A stretch of 64,000 nucleotides of DNA from Mycobacterium sp. E787 (GTDB lineage: Bacteria; Actinomycetota; Actinomycetes; Mycobacteriales; Mycobacteriaceae): NCBI RefSeq assembly GCF_001668725.1, contig NZ_LZKL01000118.1, forward strand, positions 1 to 64,000, written 5' to 3'. Of the stretch, positions 17,267-26,617 are shown piece after piece. The notes beneath the pieces were generated by a model. The model did not search any database and was not told the origin of the DNA. It saw only the letters and a list, made by a program, of their open reading frames with translations. Every line of letters begins with the position of its first letter. Within the stretch, counting starts at the first letter, position 1. The translations under genes and the position numbers were made by a program.

Positions 17267-18353
17267 AGCGGTTCACCAGATCCTCGTCCAGGGTCAGCAA
17301 GACCACGCCGATCTCCAATCCCGAGGCCAGCGCGAGCAGCGCGACCGTCTCCCCCGGCTCGATGCGCCCGGCCTCGAGTTCTTCGACCAGCGCCACGGTA
17401 TGGGTGGTCGACGCCGTGTTGCCGTAGCGGTCGACGGTGATCACGGCGTCGTGCCGCGGGCTGTCGCCGAACGCCTCCGACATGCGGGCCATGCCCTTGC
17501 GGATGGCACGCGCCGAGGTCTGATGGGTGATCACGTGGTCGATGTCGTGGATCGAAAGACCCACGGTATCAAGCACTTCGCTCAACAGCAGCGGGGTGTT
17601 GGCGATCGCGGCCTTCTGGATGGCGCGGGAGTTGGTGAACATGCGCGCGCCTGGATCGTGGCCCTCCGGGTATGCCAGGCAGAGCCGGCTGTAGTCCGCC
17701 ACCGTGGTGAAGCCGGCGAGGCTGATCCCCGCCGAGCCCACGGGAGCCCGCTCGAGCAGCAACGCCGCGCCGGCGTCACCGAGGGTGAGGCAAGCGAGCT
17801 CCTTGCTCATGATGTTGCGAATGTGGCGGGCCGCGTTGTGGCCCAGCTGCGAGATGTACTCACCGCTGACGACCAGCCCCCGCTCGACGATCCCCTGTCG
17901 GATCCAGTTGTTCAGAATCGTTACACCCGTGAGCATTCCGGCGCAGGCGTTCGACACGTCGAACGTCATCGCCTGCGGCGCCCCGATCGCGTGGGCCACC
18001 GCGGAGCTCATCGTCGGCTCCAGCCATTGGGTGAGCCCGCCGCGGAATTTCGTGATGCTGCAGCTGATCACCACCTCGAGCGCCGCCGGGTCCTGCTGCG
18101 CGGTGGCCAGGCAGTTCAGCGCCGCCGAGGTGGCCAGGCTGTAGGAGTCCTCGTCGCCCACGGAGACGCGGCGCTCGCGGATCCCGGTCAACCGCTCCAG
18201 GTCGATGTGGGTGCGGTGGCGGGTGCTAGCCATCAATTCGTCTGTGGTGAGCCGGGTCTCGGGCAGCTGCCGGCCGGCGCCGGCCACCCGGGCGACGAAC
18301 GGGGCGGGGGCACCCTCCGCGGCGGTCTCCATCACCAGCCAATGCCGAGTCAT
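17250..18353 (-). CDS. Beta-ketoacyl-ACP synthase III (FabH-like)
   Basis: A 367-residue condensing enzyme of the KAS III family. The Cys-His-Asn triad is intact: Cys in DVSNACAGMLTG, His in THQTSARAI and Asn in DRYGNTASTTH. It would join an acyl-CoA starter to malonyl-ACP by decarboxylative Claisen condensation in the cytosol. The ATG at 18353 is chosen because AAGGAGG ends eight bases before it; the in-frame GTG at 18362 abuts that ribosome site. It follows the nitroreductase gene by 34 bases and overlaps the degenerate partner, so the three probably form one unit driven by the DosR box at 19436. The product is unknown. Confidence 0.83.
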   Translation of the reverse strand: MTRHWLVMETAAEGAPAPFVARVAGAGRQLPETRLTTDELMASTRHRTHIDLERLTGIRERRVSVGDEDSYSLATSAALNCLATAQQDPAALEVVISCSITKFRGGLTQWLEPTMSSAVAHAIGAPQAMTFDVSNACAGMLTGVTILNNWIRQGIVERGLVVSGEYISQLGHNAARHIRNIMSKELACLTLGDAGAALLLERAPVGSAGISLAGFTTVADYSRLCLAYPEGHDPGARMFTNSRAIQKAAIANTPLLLSEVLDTVGLSIHDIDHVITHQTSARAIRKGMARMSEAFGDSPRHDAVITVDRYGNTASTTHTVALVEELEAGRIEPGETVALLALASGLEIGVVLLTLDEDLVNRYGHSH

Positions 18354-18387
18354 CGGCGACACCTCCTTGTTCGGTGCGGGCCGCCCG

Positions 18388-19377
18388 TCACCTGCGAAAC
18401 TCCAGGACCTCGGTCACCAGCCGCCGGGCGGTGGATTCGACGGGGGGGCCGTTCAGCGTCGATTCGCCGACCCGGATCAGCAGCTGCGGCGTTCCTTCGG
18501 TCCCGGTGAGCTGCCTGATGGTGTCTCGGCTCATGGCCATCTCGGTCATGTGGGTCAAGGTGCAGGTGGCCATCCCGGCCACGGTGCACTCGAGCAACAC
18601 CGCCGACAGCGCCTCCCCGCAGCGCAGCACGTCCAGCCGAGAGTCATCGTGCAGCGTGGAGAGCACCACGATCTTGGAGCGGTCGTGGTCGACTCCCGAG
18701 CGGTGCGGGTCCACGCCGGCCGGGGGGAAGGTGCGCGCGATGTCCACCGTCGCGGCTTCCGCGCCGGACACCAAAGCGCCGTCCGGGACGTGGGTGGCGT
18801 CCGACTCGAACGGGGATGTCCACCAGCGCAACTCGGATATGTAGGACGTGTCGAAGCGGCGCAGCTGCTCGATCAGGTGTGATGCCTCGGCCAGGGTTGG
18901 CCGCGCATCGTCGGCCACCACGTCCAGCAACACCTGATAGGGCAGAACCGCGCGGCGCAGCGCCGTCTCCACCGACGCCCACCTCCGCGGGACGGCGAAC
19001 GGCAACCGATCCGTGCGCCGCCGCCCGATCGCGGCGGCCCGTTGCCGCTGCGCGTCCGTCACGACATCGACCGGCCGGAACTCGACGGCGGCCAGCAGGT
19101 CCGGTTCCGAGGCAACCGGAAGGCGGGTGGTCACGGAGTCCCAGCCGGCGGCCGCCATGGCGACCCTGAGGTGGTCGAGCACCGCTCCGCAGCTCAAGAT
19201 CAATTCCCGTCCCGTGCGGTCGGTCGCGTGCATCAGGCGCCGGGGATCGGCCCACAGCTGCAGGCGCGCGCCCTCGACCACCCACCGCCAGGGCTGACTG
19301 TTGTGCAGCGAGGGGGCCCGGCTCGCCAACATCACTGCGTCCCGGATGGCCTCGGAGTCCGGCGCCTTCACCAGCAT
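18388..19377 (-). CDS. Acg-type nitroreductase family protein
   Basis: A 329-residue flavin-fold protein of the mycobacterial Acg/Rv3131 group, marked by LASRAPSLHNSQPWRWVVEG at the N-terminus, RRTDRLPF, WWTSPF and a C-terminal RCGEALSAVLLECT. Known Acg members are DosR-induced, and Acg itself is thought to sequester flavin and to lack ordinary nitroreductase turnover, so enzymatic activity should not be assumed. The ATG at 19377 has GAGGTGG in front; the longer TTG start has no support. A strong DosR box lies about 68 bases upstream. First gene of an apparent unit with the two KAS III-like genes. Confidence 0.87.
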   Translation of the reverse strand: MLVKAPDSEAIRDAVMLASRAPSLHNSQPWRWVVEGARLQLWADPRRLMHATDRTGRELILSCGAVLDHLRVAMAAAGWDSVTTRLPVASEPDLLAAVEFRPVDVVTDAQRQRAAAIGRRRTDRLPFAVPRRWASVETALRRAVLPYQVLLDVVADDARPTLAEASHLIEQLRRFDTSYISELRWWTSPFESDATHVPDGALVSGAEAATVDIARTFPPAGVDPHRSGVDHDRSKIVVLSTLHDDSRLDVLRCGEALSAVLLECTVAGMATCTLTHMTEMAMSRDTIRQLTGTEGTPQLLIRVGESTLNGPPVESTARRLVTEVLEFRR

Positions 19378-19435
19378 GTCAACCACCTCAACTAGCCTCT
19401 GCAAGTCGACACTAAGAATTCGGCTCGCCGGGCTG

Positions 19436-19455
19436 ACAGGGCCGTTAGTCCCGAA
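19436..19455 (-). promoter_or_regulatory. DosR box upstream of nitroreductase/fabH-like unit
   Basis: On the minus strand the site reads TTCGGGACTAACGGCCCTGT. It matches the DosR motif GGGACTTNNGNCCCT at 11 of 12 informative positions and lies about 40 bp before a likely transcription start near 19405. It overlaps the end of the upstream kinase-like gene. Confidence 0.8.
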
Positions 19456-20971
19456 CGACCGGGGCGTTGGGCTCCAAGGGGGAGCGCCAGACGCCGAGGG
19501 CCTGTCGCGCCGAGTCCTCGGCGGACCCGGAGGTGTCGATCCGGTGCGCGGTCTCCCAGCCGCGTTGCTGGGCGGCCAACACCGCCGCGATCTCCCGGGT
19601 TACTTCGGAGTTGCCGGGCGGCCTGGTGGTGATGCGGCCGGCGGCCGTGTCGGTCGCCGCCTCGCACCGCAGTTCGACCGTCGCCGAATGTGTTTCGGAC
19701 GCGAGGCGACGGGCCTCGGCGCGCATCCGCGGATCCCGCCAGGTGCCGTCGAGGATCACCGAGTGCCCCTCGGCGAGCAGCGGGCGCGCCCGCCGCAGGG
19801 CGGCCTCGTAGACGGCTTCGACGTTGCCCGGGCTGTACAGTCCCTCGTTCAGCAGGCCGGCGTCCCCGGTGATGGCGCGCGCATCCCGCAGCTCCCGCCG
19901 CACGTCGTCGGTGGAGATCACCTGCGCCCCAGTCCGTTCAGCGAGGGCCCGGGCGACGGTGGACTTGCCGGTACCGGGGTTGCCGCCGACCAGCGCCAGG
20001 CGCACCCGCGCGGCTTCCAGCTGCTCGACGGCGATGGCGAGGTGCCGGCCGGCGTCGCCGGCCGCCTCGGGCTTGCCCTGTGACAGCCGCACGCAGTCGA
20101 CCTTCGCCCGGACACCGGCGCGGTAGGCGATGTAGAAATGCGCGAGCGCCGGCGGCACGGCGCGCGCCGAGTGCGCGGCGTAGCGCTGCAGGAAGTGCTC
20201 GCCAAGGTCCTTGCGGCCCAGGAACTGAAGATCCATCGCGAGGAAGGCGGCGTCGTCGACGCAGTCGACGTAGCGGAGTTTGTCGTCGAACTCCAGACAA
20301 TCCAGCAGCGCGGGTCCGCCCGGGACGCAGAAGATGTCGTCGGCGAGCAGGTCGCCATGGCCGTCGACGATGAGCCCCTCCTCGATGCGCCGCCCGAACA
20401 GCGGCCCGCGGCCCGCGAGGAATTCGGCGGCGAGGTGCCGCACCCGCGACAGGGACTCGGGCGGCAGCGTGCCCGCGTAGCGGTCGAGTTCGGCGAGGTT
20501 GTCCCGCCAGCGGCGGTCGATCGCGCCGGGCTCGCCCTCGGCGTCGATCGCCGGGCCTCGCTCGGCGCCCTGGTGAAACCGCGCCAGCACGGCGGCGATG
20601 GCGTCCAGCAGGCCCGCAACGGGCTCGCCGGCGCCGCGCCGCACGATCGACGCCAGCCGATCCTCGTCGCGGTAGCGACGCATGACGACGATCGGTTCGG
20701 CCGGTCCGCCGGCCGGGTCGCTGAGGTGGGCGACCCCGAGGTAGCTGTCGGGCGACAGCCGGCTGTTCAGCTCGACCTCACGCCGGCAGGCCCGCTCGCG
20801 CTGCTCCGGCGCCCGAAAGTCGAGAAAGTCGGTCAGCACCGGCTTTTTCGCCTTGAAGGCCCGGTCACCGGCCAGCACGACCATTCCCGTGTGGGTTTCG
20901 TGTACCTCGATGTATGGCACCGCAGTGTCGGTCACCGACCCAGCGTCCGTCGCCGGGGGTATTTGTGCCAA
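19445..20971 (-). CDS. Phosphotransferase-kinase fusion, Rv2004c homologue
   Basis: A 508-residue protein with the layout of DosR-regulated Rv2004c. The first 330 residues resemble an aminoglycoside-phosphotransferase/choline-kinase fold (VDGHGDLLADDIFCV is the catalytic-loop-like HGD block). The C-terminal 170 residues are a P-loop kinase with Walker A GGNPGTGKST and the lid-like RITTRPPGNSE. The substrate is unknown. It follows the USP gene by three bases, as Rv2005c-Rv2004c do in M. tuberculosis, so they are co-transcribed. The listed start is a TTG without a clear ribosome site; a GTG at 20935 is an alternative. Confidence 0.85.
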   Translation of the reverse strand: MAQIPPATDAGSVTDTAVPYIEVHETHTGMVVLAGDRAFKAKKPVLTDFLDFRAPEQRERACRREVELNSRLSPDSYLGVAHLSDPAGGPAEPIVVMRRYRDEDRLASIVRRGAGEPVAGLLDAIAAVLARFHQGAERGPAIDAEGEPGAIDRRWRDNLAELDRYAGTLPPESLSRVRHLAAEFLAGRGPLFGRRIEEGLIVDGHGDLLADDIFCVPGGPALLDCLEFDDKLRYVDCVDDAAFLAMDLQFLGRKDLGEHFLQRYAAHSARAVPPALAHFYIAYRAGVRAKVDCVRLSQGKPEAAGDAGRHLAIAVEQLEAARVRLALVGGNPGTGKSTVARALAERTGAQVISTDDVRRELRDARAITGDAGLLNEGLYSPGNVEAVYEAALRRARPLLAEGHSVILDGTWRDPRMRAEARRLASETHSATVELRCEAATDTAAGRITTRPPGNSEVTREIAAVLAAQQRGWETAHRIDTSGSAEDSARQALGVWRSPLEPNAPVVRD

Positions 20972-20974
20972 CCC

Positions 20975-21862
20975 CTACGACGGCCGGGCCACGATCACCG
21001 GCATCCGGACCGAGTGCACGACGGCGTTGCTGACGGAACCCAGCAGCGTCCGGGCGATGCCGCCGCGGCCGTGACTGCCGACGACGACCAATTGCGCGGA
21101 CTCCGATTTCTCGATCAGCTGGCGGGCCGGCCGATCGCAGACGAGGAGCCGGTGCACCGTGACGTCGGGGTAGCGTTCCTGCCAGCCGGCCAGGCGTTCG
21201 GCCAGGCTGCGCTCGGCTTCGGCTTTCACGACGGCCCAGTCGAATCCGGGCATTTCGAGCACCTGAACGTCGCTCCACGCGTGCAGCGCCTGCAGGTCGA
21301 CCCCGCGGCGGGACGCCTCGTCGAAGGCGATCGCCGTCGCAAGCTCGGACGCGGGCGAGCCGTCTATGCCCACCAGCACGGGGGCCTGCTGCGGGCGCGG
21401 CATCAACGGATCCTCGTCCCGGATGACCGCCACCGGGCACTTCGCGTGCTGAACCACGCCGGTGCTGACCGACCCCAGCAGCAGCCGGCCCACCGCCCCG
21501 CGCCCGTTGCTGCCGACGACCACCATCTCGGCCTCTTCGGACAGCTCCACCAGCGTCGCCACCGGCGGTGAACACTTCAGTTCGCTGCTGATGGAAATCT
21601 TCTGGTCCCCCTTGACCGCGTCCTCGGCGATCTTGATCGCCTGCTCGAGGGCCTGTTGGCCGTCCTGTTCCTGCCATACCGTGACCCCCGCCGGAAGCGG
21701 TATCTGGGGAAAGGTCGGCACGTAGGTGCTGTACATGTGGACCAGGGTCAGCGGGACGTTCCGCATCGCCGCGTCGCGGGCGGCCCAGCAGACGGCGGCG
21801 CCGGAGGCCGGCGATCCGTCGACTCCGACGACGATGCCGTGCCGGTTGATGGGTGTGGACAT
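20975..21862 (-). CDS. Universal stress protein, two UspA domains (Rv2005c-like)
   Basis: A 295-residue tandem USP. Both domains keep the ATP-binding pattern G-x2-G-x9-G-S: GSNGRGAVGRLLLGS and GSHGRGGIARTLLGS. Each starts with a VGxDGSPAS strand. Such proteins bind ATP in the cytosol and modulate growth under stress. The start ATG at 21862 (MSTPINRHG) has GGAGG upstream; the longer frame is unlikely. It is divergent from the otsB1-like gene across a region with a DosR-like box, matching the Rv2005c/Rv2006 arrangement. Confidence 0.92.
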   Translation of the reverse strand: MSTPINRHGIVVGVDGSPASGAAVCWAARDAAMRNVPLTLVHMYSTYVPTFPQIPLPAGVTVWQEQDGQQALEQAIKIAEDAVKGDQKISISSELKCSPPVATLVELSEEAEMVVVGSNGRGAVGRLLLGSVSTGVVQHAKCPVAVIRDEDPLMPRPQQAPVLVGIDGSPASELATAIAFDEASRRGVDLQALHAWSDVQVLEMPGFDWAVVKAEAERSLAERLAGWQERYPDVTVHRLLVCDRPARQLIEKSESAQLVVVGSHGRGGIARTLLGSVSNAVVHSVRMPVIVARPS

Positions 21863-21913
21863 AGTTTTCCTCCCTATACGGGTGAAAACGCTATTGGCCG
21901 AACGGTCGTCGAT

Positions 21914-21966
21914 CATGAGGCTTTAGTCCCCAAACCCGTGGACATCAGGCCCCGTTGACCGGGGCC
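21914..21966. promoter_or_regulatory. Divergent regulatory region: DosR-like box and GC palindrome
   Basis: Minus-strand TTGGGGACTAAAGCCTCATG (21914-21933) matches 15 of 20 positions of the published palindrome TTSGGGACTWWAGTCCCSAA, with one half-site perfect. GGCCCCG (21948-21954) and CGGGGCC (21960-21966) form a second, 7-bp inverted repeat with a five-base centre. The box sits between usp and otsB1 and could serve either direction. Confidence 0.65.
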
Positions 21967-21988
21967 GCGAGGTGGCATCGTCACAGAT

Positions 21989-24900
21989 GTGACCGAATGG
22001 CCCGCCACCATCGACAGGCGCTACCACGACGCGGTGCTCCTCGGCCTGGACAGCGTCGTCTCCGAGACCGCGGACGATGGGGTCGAGGCGCGCGATTCGA
22101 CCGTCCCGCTGCTGCGCCGGTTGCGGGATGCAGGCGTCGCGACGGCCGTACACTCGCCTGTCCGGGACTGCGCGCAGCTCCTGCGCGCCGCCGGAATTGA
22201 CGACCTGGTGGGCGTTGTGGACGGCGACGCGGCGCACACGGCCAACCGCCTGGGGGTGCGCCCGGTGCGTTGCGTCCTCATCGACCACGACCCGGCCGGC
22301 ATCAAGGCCGGCGCGGACCTGGGCATGGGCCTCGTCATCGGGATTACGCGCAACGGCGACGCCGACGAGTTGCTGTCGTGCGGCGCCGACACCGTGATCG
22401 CCGACCTGGCCGGGATCTCGGTGCGCAGCGGTGGGGCGGCCATGTCGAAGATCACCGACGCAATGCAGGCCTACGGGCAGGTGAAGGAACTGGTCGCAAA
22501 CCGGCGACCGGTAGTCTTCCTCGACTTCGACGGCACGCTGTCCGAGATCGTCGATCACCCGGACTCGGCGTCGCTCGTCGCGGGTGCCGACGACGCGCTG
22601 CGCGCGCTCGCCGCGCGCTGCCCGGTGGCGGTGGTCAGCGGCCGCGATGTCAGCGATGTCCGCGGCCGGGTCGGGGTCGACGGGGTGTGGTACGCGGGCA
22701 GCCACGGCCTCGAATTGACGGCGCCGGACGGCACCACTCAGGAGAACGCGGCGGCCGCCGCCGCCACCCGCGCCCTGGCACGCGCCGCCGAGCGCTTGGC
22801 GGAGACGCTGAGCGATATCTCGGGAATAGTGGTGGAGCGCAAGCGCTTTAGTATCGCGGTTCACTATCGCCACGCCAATCCCTTCAACGTCGACCGGGTG
22901 ATCAGGACCGCCCGCGAGCTCGGCCGCTCCGAGGGGCTCCGGGTCACCCCCGGCCGCAAAGTCATCCAGCTTCGCCCCAACATGGACGGGGACGCCGGCA
23001 CCACGCTCAACTGGCTCCTGCAGCGCATCTTGGGCAGCGACGCCGACTCGGGCACCGTGTTGCCGCTTTATGTCGGCGACGACATCACCGACGAGGACGC
23101 GTTCGACGCGGTCCAATTCGACGGCGTCGGAATCGTGGTGCGCCATGACGACGACGGTGATCGCGAGTCCGCCGCGCTGTTCAGCCTCGAAAGCCCGTCG
23201 GCCGTAGCCGAATTCGTCGGCCGACTGGCCAAAGACCTGGAATCCGTCTCATCGAAAGCCGACGACGCCTGGGAGCTCGTGTACGAGGGCTATGACCCGC
23301 AGTACGAGCGGCTGCGCGAGGCGCTGTGCACCGTCGGCAACGGCTACATCGCGACCCGGGGCTGCGCACCCGAGGCGGCCGCGTCCGACGCCCATTACCC
23401 GGGCACCTACGCCGCCGGCATATACAACACCCTGGCGGATCGGGTCGCGGGCCGCACCATCGAGAACGAAAGCCTGGTCAACCTGCCCAACTGGCTGTCG
23501 CTGACGTTCCGGATCAACGGCGGGCCGTGGTTTCACGTCGACGAAGCCTTCTCGAAAGCCGAAATATTGTCCTACCGGCAGACGTTCGATCTGCGTCATG
23601 CGACGCTGACCCGCACGCTGCGATTCCGGGACGGATCGGGTCAGATCACGACGCTCGCCCAGCAGCGCTTCGCATCCATGCACCAGCCCCACCTCCTGGC
23701 CATGCGGACCACCGTCAGCGCCGAGAACTGGTCGGGCACAATCGAGTTCAGCTCCCTGCTGGACGGCAGCGTGGAAAACACCATGGTCGAGCGCTACCGG
23801 TCGTTGTCCAGCGCACACCTGACCGGGACCGTGATAGACGAAATAGCGCCCGACTCCGTGCTGTTGCGCACGGAAACATCGCAGTCGAACATCTCGATCG
23901 CGGTCGCGGCCCGCACCACCCTGTGGCGCGAGGACGCCAGGGCGGACGCCCAGTACGCCGTCGTGGTCGACGGCGACCGCGGCGGTCACAACATCGCGGT
24001 CACTCTGTCGGCGGGCCAGTCGGTCACGTGCGAGAAGGTCGCGACCTTCTTCACCGGCCGCGACACCGCCATCTCCGAACCGGCAAGCGCCGCACAGCAA
24101 TACCTCGACGCCGCCGGCCGCTACGCCGACCTGCACCGGCAGCACGCCCGGGCGTGGGACCGGCTCTGGGAGCAGTGCAACATCGGCATTGCCGACAACA
24201 CGCTGATGCTGCGCGTCCTGCGGCTGCATTTATTGCATGTGCTGCAGACGATTTCGCCGCACACCGCCGAACTCGACGCCGGGGTGCCGGCGCGGGGGCT
24301 GCACGGCGAAGCCTATCGCGGCCACGTCTTCTGGGACGCCTTGTTCGTCTCCCCTGTGCTGAGCCTGCGCCTGCCGAACGTCGCCCGTTCGCTGCTGCTC
24401 TACCGGTACCGGCGGCTGCCCGAGGCGCGCCGCGCCGCGCGGCGGGCCGGGTATCTCGGCGCGATGTACCCGTGGCAATCGGGCAGCGACGGGCGCGAGG
24501 TGAGCCAGGAGGTGCACCTCAATCCGCAGTCCGGCCGGTGGAACCCGGACGCCAGTGCGCGCGCACACCACGTCGGCCTCGCCATCGCGTACAACGCGTG
24601 GCAGCACTACCAGGTGACCGGTGACCGCCAATGGCTCGGCGACTACGGCGCCGAGATGCTGGTCGAGATCGCCCGATTCTGGGTGGGTTTGGCCACCTTC
24701 GATGACACCCGCGGGCGCTACACGATCCGGGGGATCATCGGCCCCGACGAGTTCCATTCCGGTTATCCCGGCAAGGAGTACGACGGGATCGACAACAACG
24801 CATACACCAACGTGCTGGCGGTCTGGGTGATCATGCGGGCGATGGACGCCCTGGACCTGCTGCCGCTGCGCGACCGGCTCGACCTGGTCGGCAAGGTGGG

Positions 24901-25657
24901 CCTCACGACCGACGAGCTCGCTCGGTGGGATCACGTGACGCGGCGGATGTTCGTCCCATTCCACGACGGCGTGATCAGCCAGTTCGAGGGCTATTCCGAA
25001 CTGGACGAACTGGATTGGGACGCCTACCGGCAGCGCTACGGCAACATCCAGCGACTCGATCGCATCCTGGAAGCCGAGAACGACAGCGTCAACAACTACA
25101 AGGCGTCCAAACAAGCCGACGCGCTGATGCTGTTCTACCTGCTGTCGTCGGAGGAATTGCTGGGCCTGTTCGGCCGGCTCGGCTACCGCTTCGCGCCGGA
25201 GCAGATTCCCAAGACCATCGACTACTACCTGTCGCGGACCTCGGACGGATCGACGCTGTCCGCGATCGTGCATTCGTGGGTGCTCACTCGCGCGCACCGG
25301 CACCACGCCATGCGGTACTTTGTGCAGGTGCTCAGCTCCGACGTCGTCGACATCCAGGGCGGCACCACGTCGGAAGGGATACACCTGGCGGCCATGGCGG
25401 GCAGCGTCGACCTGCTGCAACGGTGCTTCACCGGCCTGGAAACTCGCGACGACCGGTTGGTGCTCGCCCCGCACTGGCCCGAGGCGCTCGGCCCCATCGA
25501 GTTCCCCTTCGTCTATCGCAGCCAGCGGGTTCATCTGAGGATCACCGGACTGACCGGCGTTCTGACGTCCGAGTCCGGCAACGCCCGAGCCATCACGGTC
25601 GAGTGCCGCGGCCGCGTGCAGCAGCTGTTGCCCGGGCACAGTATCGAGGTCGCATGA
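21989..25657 (+). CDS. otsB1: Trehalose-phosphatase/GH65 fusion (OtsB1, Rv2006-like)
   Basis: A 1222-residue three-part fusion. Residues 1-140 are a HAD-like domain of the beta-phosphoglucomutase type, but the nucleophile loop reads LLGLDSVV instead of DxD, so it looks inactive. Residues about 165-425 are a trehalose-6-phosphate phosphatase domain with intact VVFLDFDGTLSEI and GDDITDEDAF. Residues about 430-1220 are a GH65 (alpha,alpha) 6 barrel with GHVFWDALF and the catalytic Glu in IIGPDEFHSG, as in trehalose or kojibiose phosphorylases. It may couple trehalose formation and turnover. Start is a GTG; CATCGT seven bases before it suggests a leaderless transcript. Slightly shorter than Rv2006 (1327). 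Confidence 0.9.
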   Translation: MTEWPATIDRRYHDAVLLGLDSVVSETADDGVEARDSTVPLLRRLRDAGVATAVHSPVRDCAQLLRAAGIDDLVGVVDGDAAHTANRLGVRPVRCVLIDHDPAGIKAGADLGMGLVIGITRNGDADELLSCGADTVIADLAGISVRSGGAAMSKITDAMQAYGQVKELVANRRPVVFLDFDGTLSEIVDHPDSASLVAGADDALRALAARCPVAVVSGRDVSDVRGRVGVDGVWYAGSHGLELTAPDGTTQENAAAAAATRALARAAERLAETLSDISGIVVERKRFSIAVHYRHANPFNVDRVIRTARELGRSEGLRVTPGRKVIQLRPNMDGDAGTTLNWLLQRILGSDADSGTVLPLYVGDDITDEDAFDAVQFDGVGIVVRHDDDGDRESAALFSLESPSAVAEFVGRLAKDLESVSSKADDAWELVYEGYDPQYERLREALCTVGNGYIATRGCAPEAAASDAHYPGTYAAGIYNTLADRVAGRTIENESLVNLPNWLSLTFRINGGPWFHVDEAFSKAEILSYRQTFDLRHATLTRTLRFRDGSGQITTLAQQRFASMHQPHLLAMRTTVSAENWSGTIEFSSLLDGSVENTMVERYRSLSSAHLTGTVIDEIAPDSVLLRTETSQSNISIAVAARTTLWREDARADAQYAVVVDGDRGGHNIAVTLSAGQSVTCEKVATFFTGRDTAISEPASAAQQYLDAAGRYADLHRQHARAWDRLWEQCNIGIADNTLMLRVLRLHLLHVLQTISPHTAELDAGVPARGLHGEAYRGHVFWDALFVSPVLSLRLPNVARSLLLYRYRRLPEARRAARRAGYLGAMYPWQSGSDGREVSQEVHLNPQSGRWNPDASARAHHVGLAIAYNAWQHYQVTGDRQWLGDYGAEMLVEIARFWVGLATFDDTRGRYTIRGIIGPDEFHSGYPGKEYDGIDNNAYTNVLAVWVIMRAMDALDLLPLRDRLDLVGKVGLTTDELARWDHVTRRMFVPFHDGVISQFEGYSELDELDWDAYRQRYGNIQRLDRILEAENDSVNNYKASKQADALMLFYLLSSEELLGLFGRLGYRFAPEQIPKTIDYYLSRTSDGSTLSAIVHSWVLTRAHRHHAMRYFVQVLSSDVVDIQGGTTSEGIHLAAMAGSVDLLQRCFTGLETRDDRLVLAPHWPEALGPIEFPFVYRSQRVHLRITGLTGVLTSESGNARAITVECRGRVQQLLPGHSIEVA

Positions 25658-25680
25658 CGCCCGGCCGGCCGAGCCCGCAA

Positions 25681-25744
25681 GGACCAATTTCCCGAAATGG
25701 GGGTCCAACGGCCCTCCTGACACGCCGTCGCCCGCCGATAACGT
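25681..25744 (+). promoter_or_regulatory. USP promoter with two DosR-like boxes
   Basis: Distal box GGACCAATTTCCCGAA (25681-25696) reads TTCGGGAAATTGGTCC on the other strand. Proximal box GGGTCCAACGGCCCT (25701-25715) matches 9 of 12 informative DosR positions and is nearly identical to the box before the GNAT gene at 28564. TAACGT (25739-25744) is a fitting minus 10, placing the proximal box about 43 bp before the start of transcription, the usual DosR geometry. Confidence 0.68.
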
Positions 25745-25796
25745 CGTTGGATAACGGCCCTGGGGATCGCACCGGCCGTTCGGATCGGGAGGAATC

Positions 25797-26606
25797 ATGA
25801 ATCAGCCGCAGCCACCCGCGCGGATCGTCGTAGGTATCGATGGCTCACAGGCGGCGATCAACGCGGCCAAGTGGGCGATCGCGGAGGCGATCAGCCGGAA
25901 TGTCCCGCTGCGGTTGGTTCATGCCATCCCTGACCGACCCGTCGATGGAACCGACGACGACAGCATGGAGTTCGGGTACGCCCAGGCGTCCCTGCGCGAC
26001 GCCGACGCCGCGCTGCAGGCCGCGGGCCAGCCGGTCAAGGTCGAATGCGACATCGTGCGCGGGTCGCCGGAGGGCATCCTGGTCGACGAATCACGGCGCG
26101 CGGCGCTGGTGTGCGTGGGCTCGGTGGGCATCGGCCGCATCGCCCGAAAGATACTCGGCTCGACCGCCGATGCCGTTGCCCGCAAAGGGCAATGCCCGGT
26201 GGCCATCGTTCGTAGCAGCGGCCGGAAATCGGACCCCGGATGGGTCGCCGTCGTCGTCGACGATTCGCCGGCCAACGACGCGGTGCTCGAGCACGGCTTC
26301 CGCGAGGCGCGGCTGCGCCGGGCCCCGATCCTGGCGCTGGGCGTGTGGCGGTGGGGGTTGGGCGAGATCCCGTACCGCCAGCTGGAGCAGCGGCTGGGAC
26401 CCTGGGTGTCGCGGTATCCCGAGGTTCACGTCATGCCCGCCGCCGCGCGGCGCGGTCCCGCCGAGTTCCTCGCCCACACAGAGGAATCCGTGCAACTCAC
26501 GGTGGTGGGCAGCGAGGACGCGGACAAGGTGGCCCGGATGGTGGGCTCAACCGGCCCGAACCTCTCCGGTTACGCCGGATGCTCGGTGCTCGTCGTGCGC
26601 AGCTGA
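25797..26606 (+). CDS. Universal stress protein, two-domain
   Basis: A 269-residue USP. The first domain (VVGIDGSQAAINAAKWAI onward) keeps the ATP loop GSVGIGRIARKILGS. The second has lost most of it (GSEDADKVARMVGST), so only one ATP site is expected. This asymmetric class is also seen in the two USPs near dosR. It is a single-gene unit with GGGAGGAATC before the ATG and two DosR-like boxes upstream. Role: ATP-dependent stress or growth-arrest factor, partner unknown. Confidence 0.9.
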   Translation: MNQPQPPARIVVGIDGSQAAINAAKWAIAEAISRNVPLRLVHAIPDRPVDGTDDDSMEFGYAQASLRDADAALQAAGQPVKVECDIVRGSPEGILVDESRRAALVCVGSVGIGRIARKILGSTADAVARKGQCPVAIVRSSGRKSDPGWVAVVVDDSPANDAVLEHGFREARLRRAPILALGVWRWGLGEIPYRQLEQRLGPWVSRYPEVHVMPAAARRGPAEFLAHTEESVQLTVVGSEDADKVARMVGSTGPNLSGYAGCSVLVVRS

Positions 26607-26617
26607 CGGAGGCGTCC

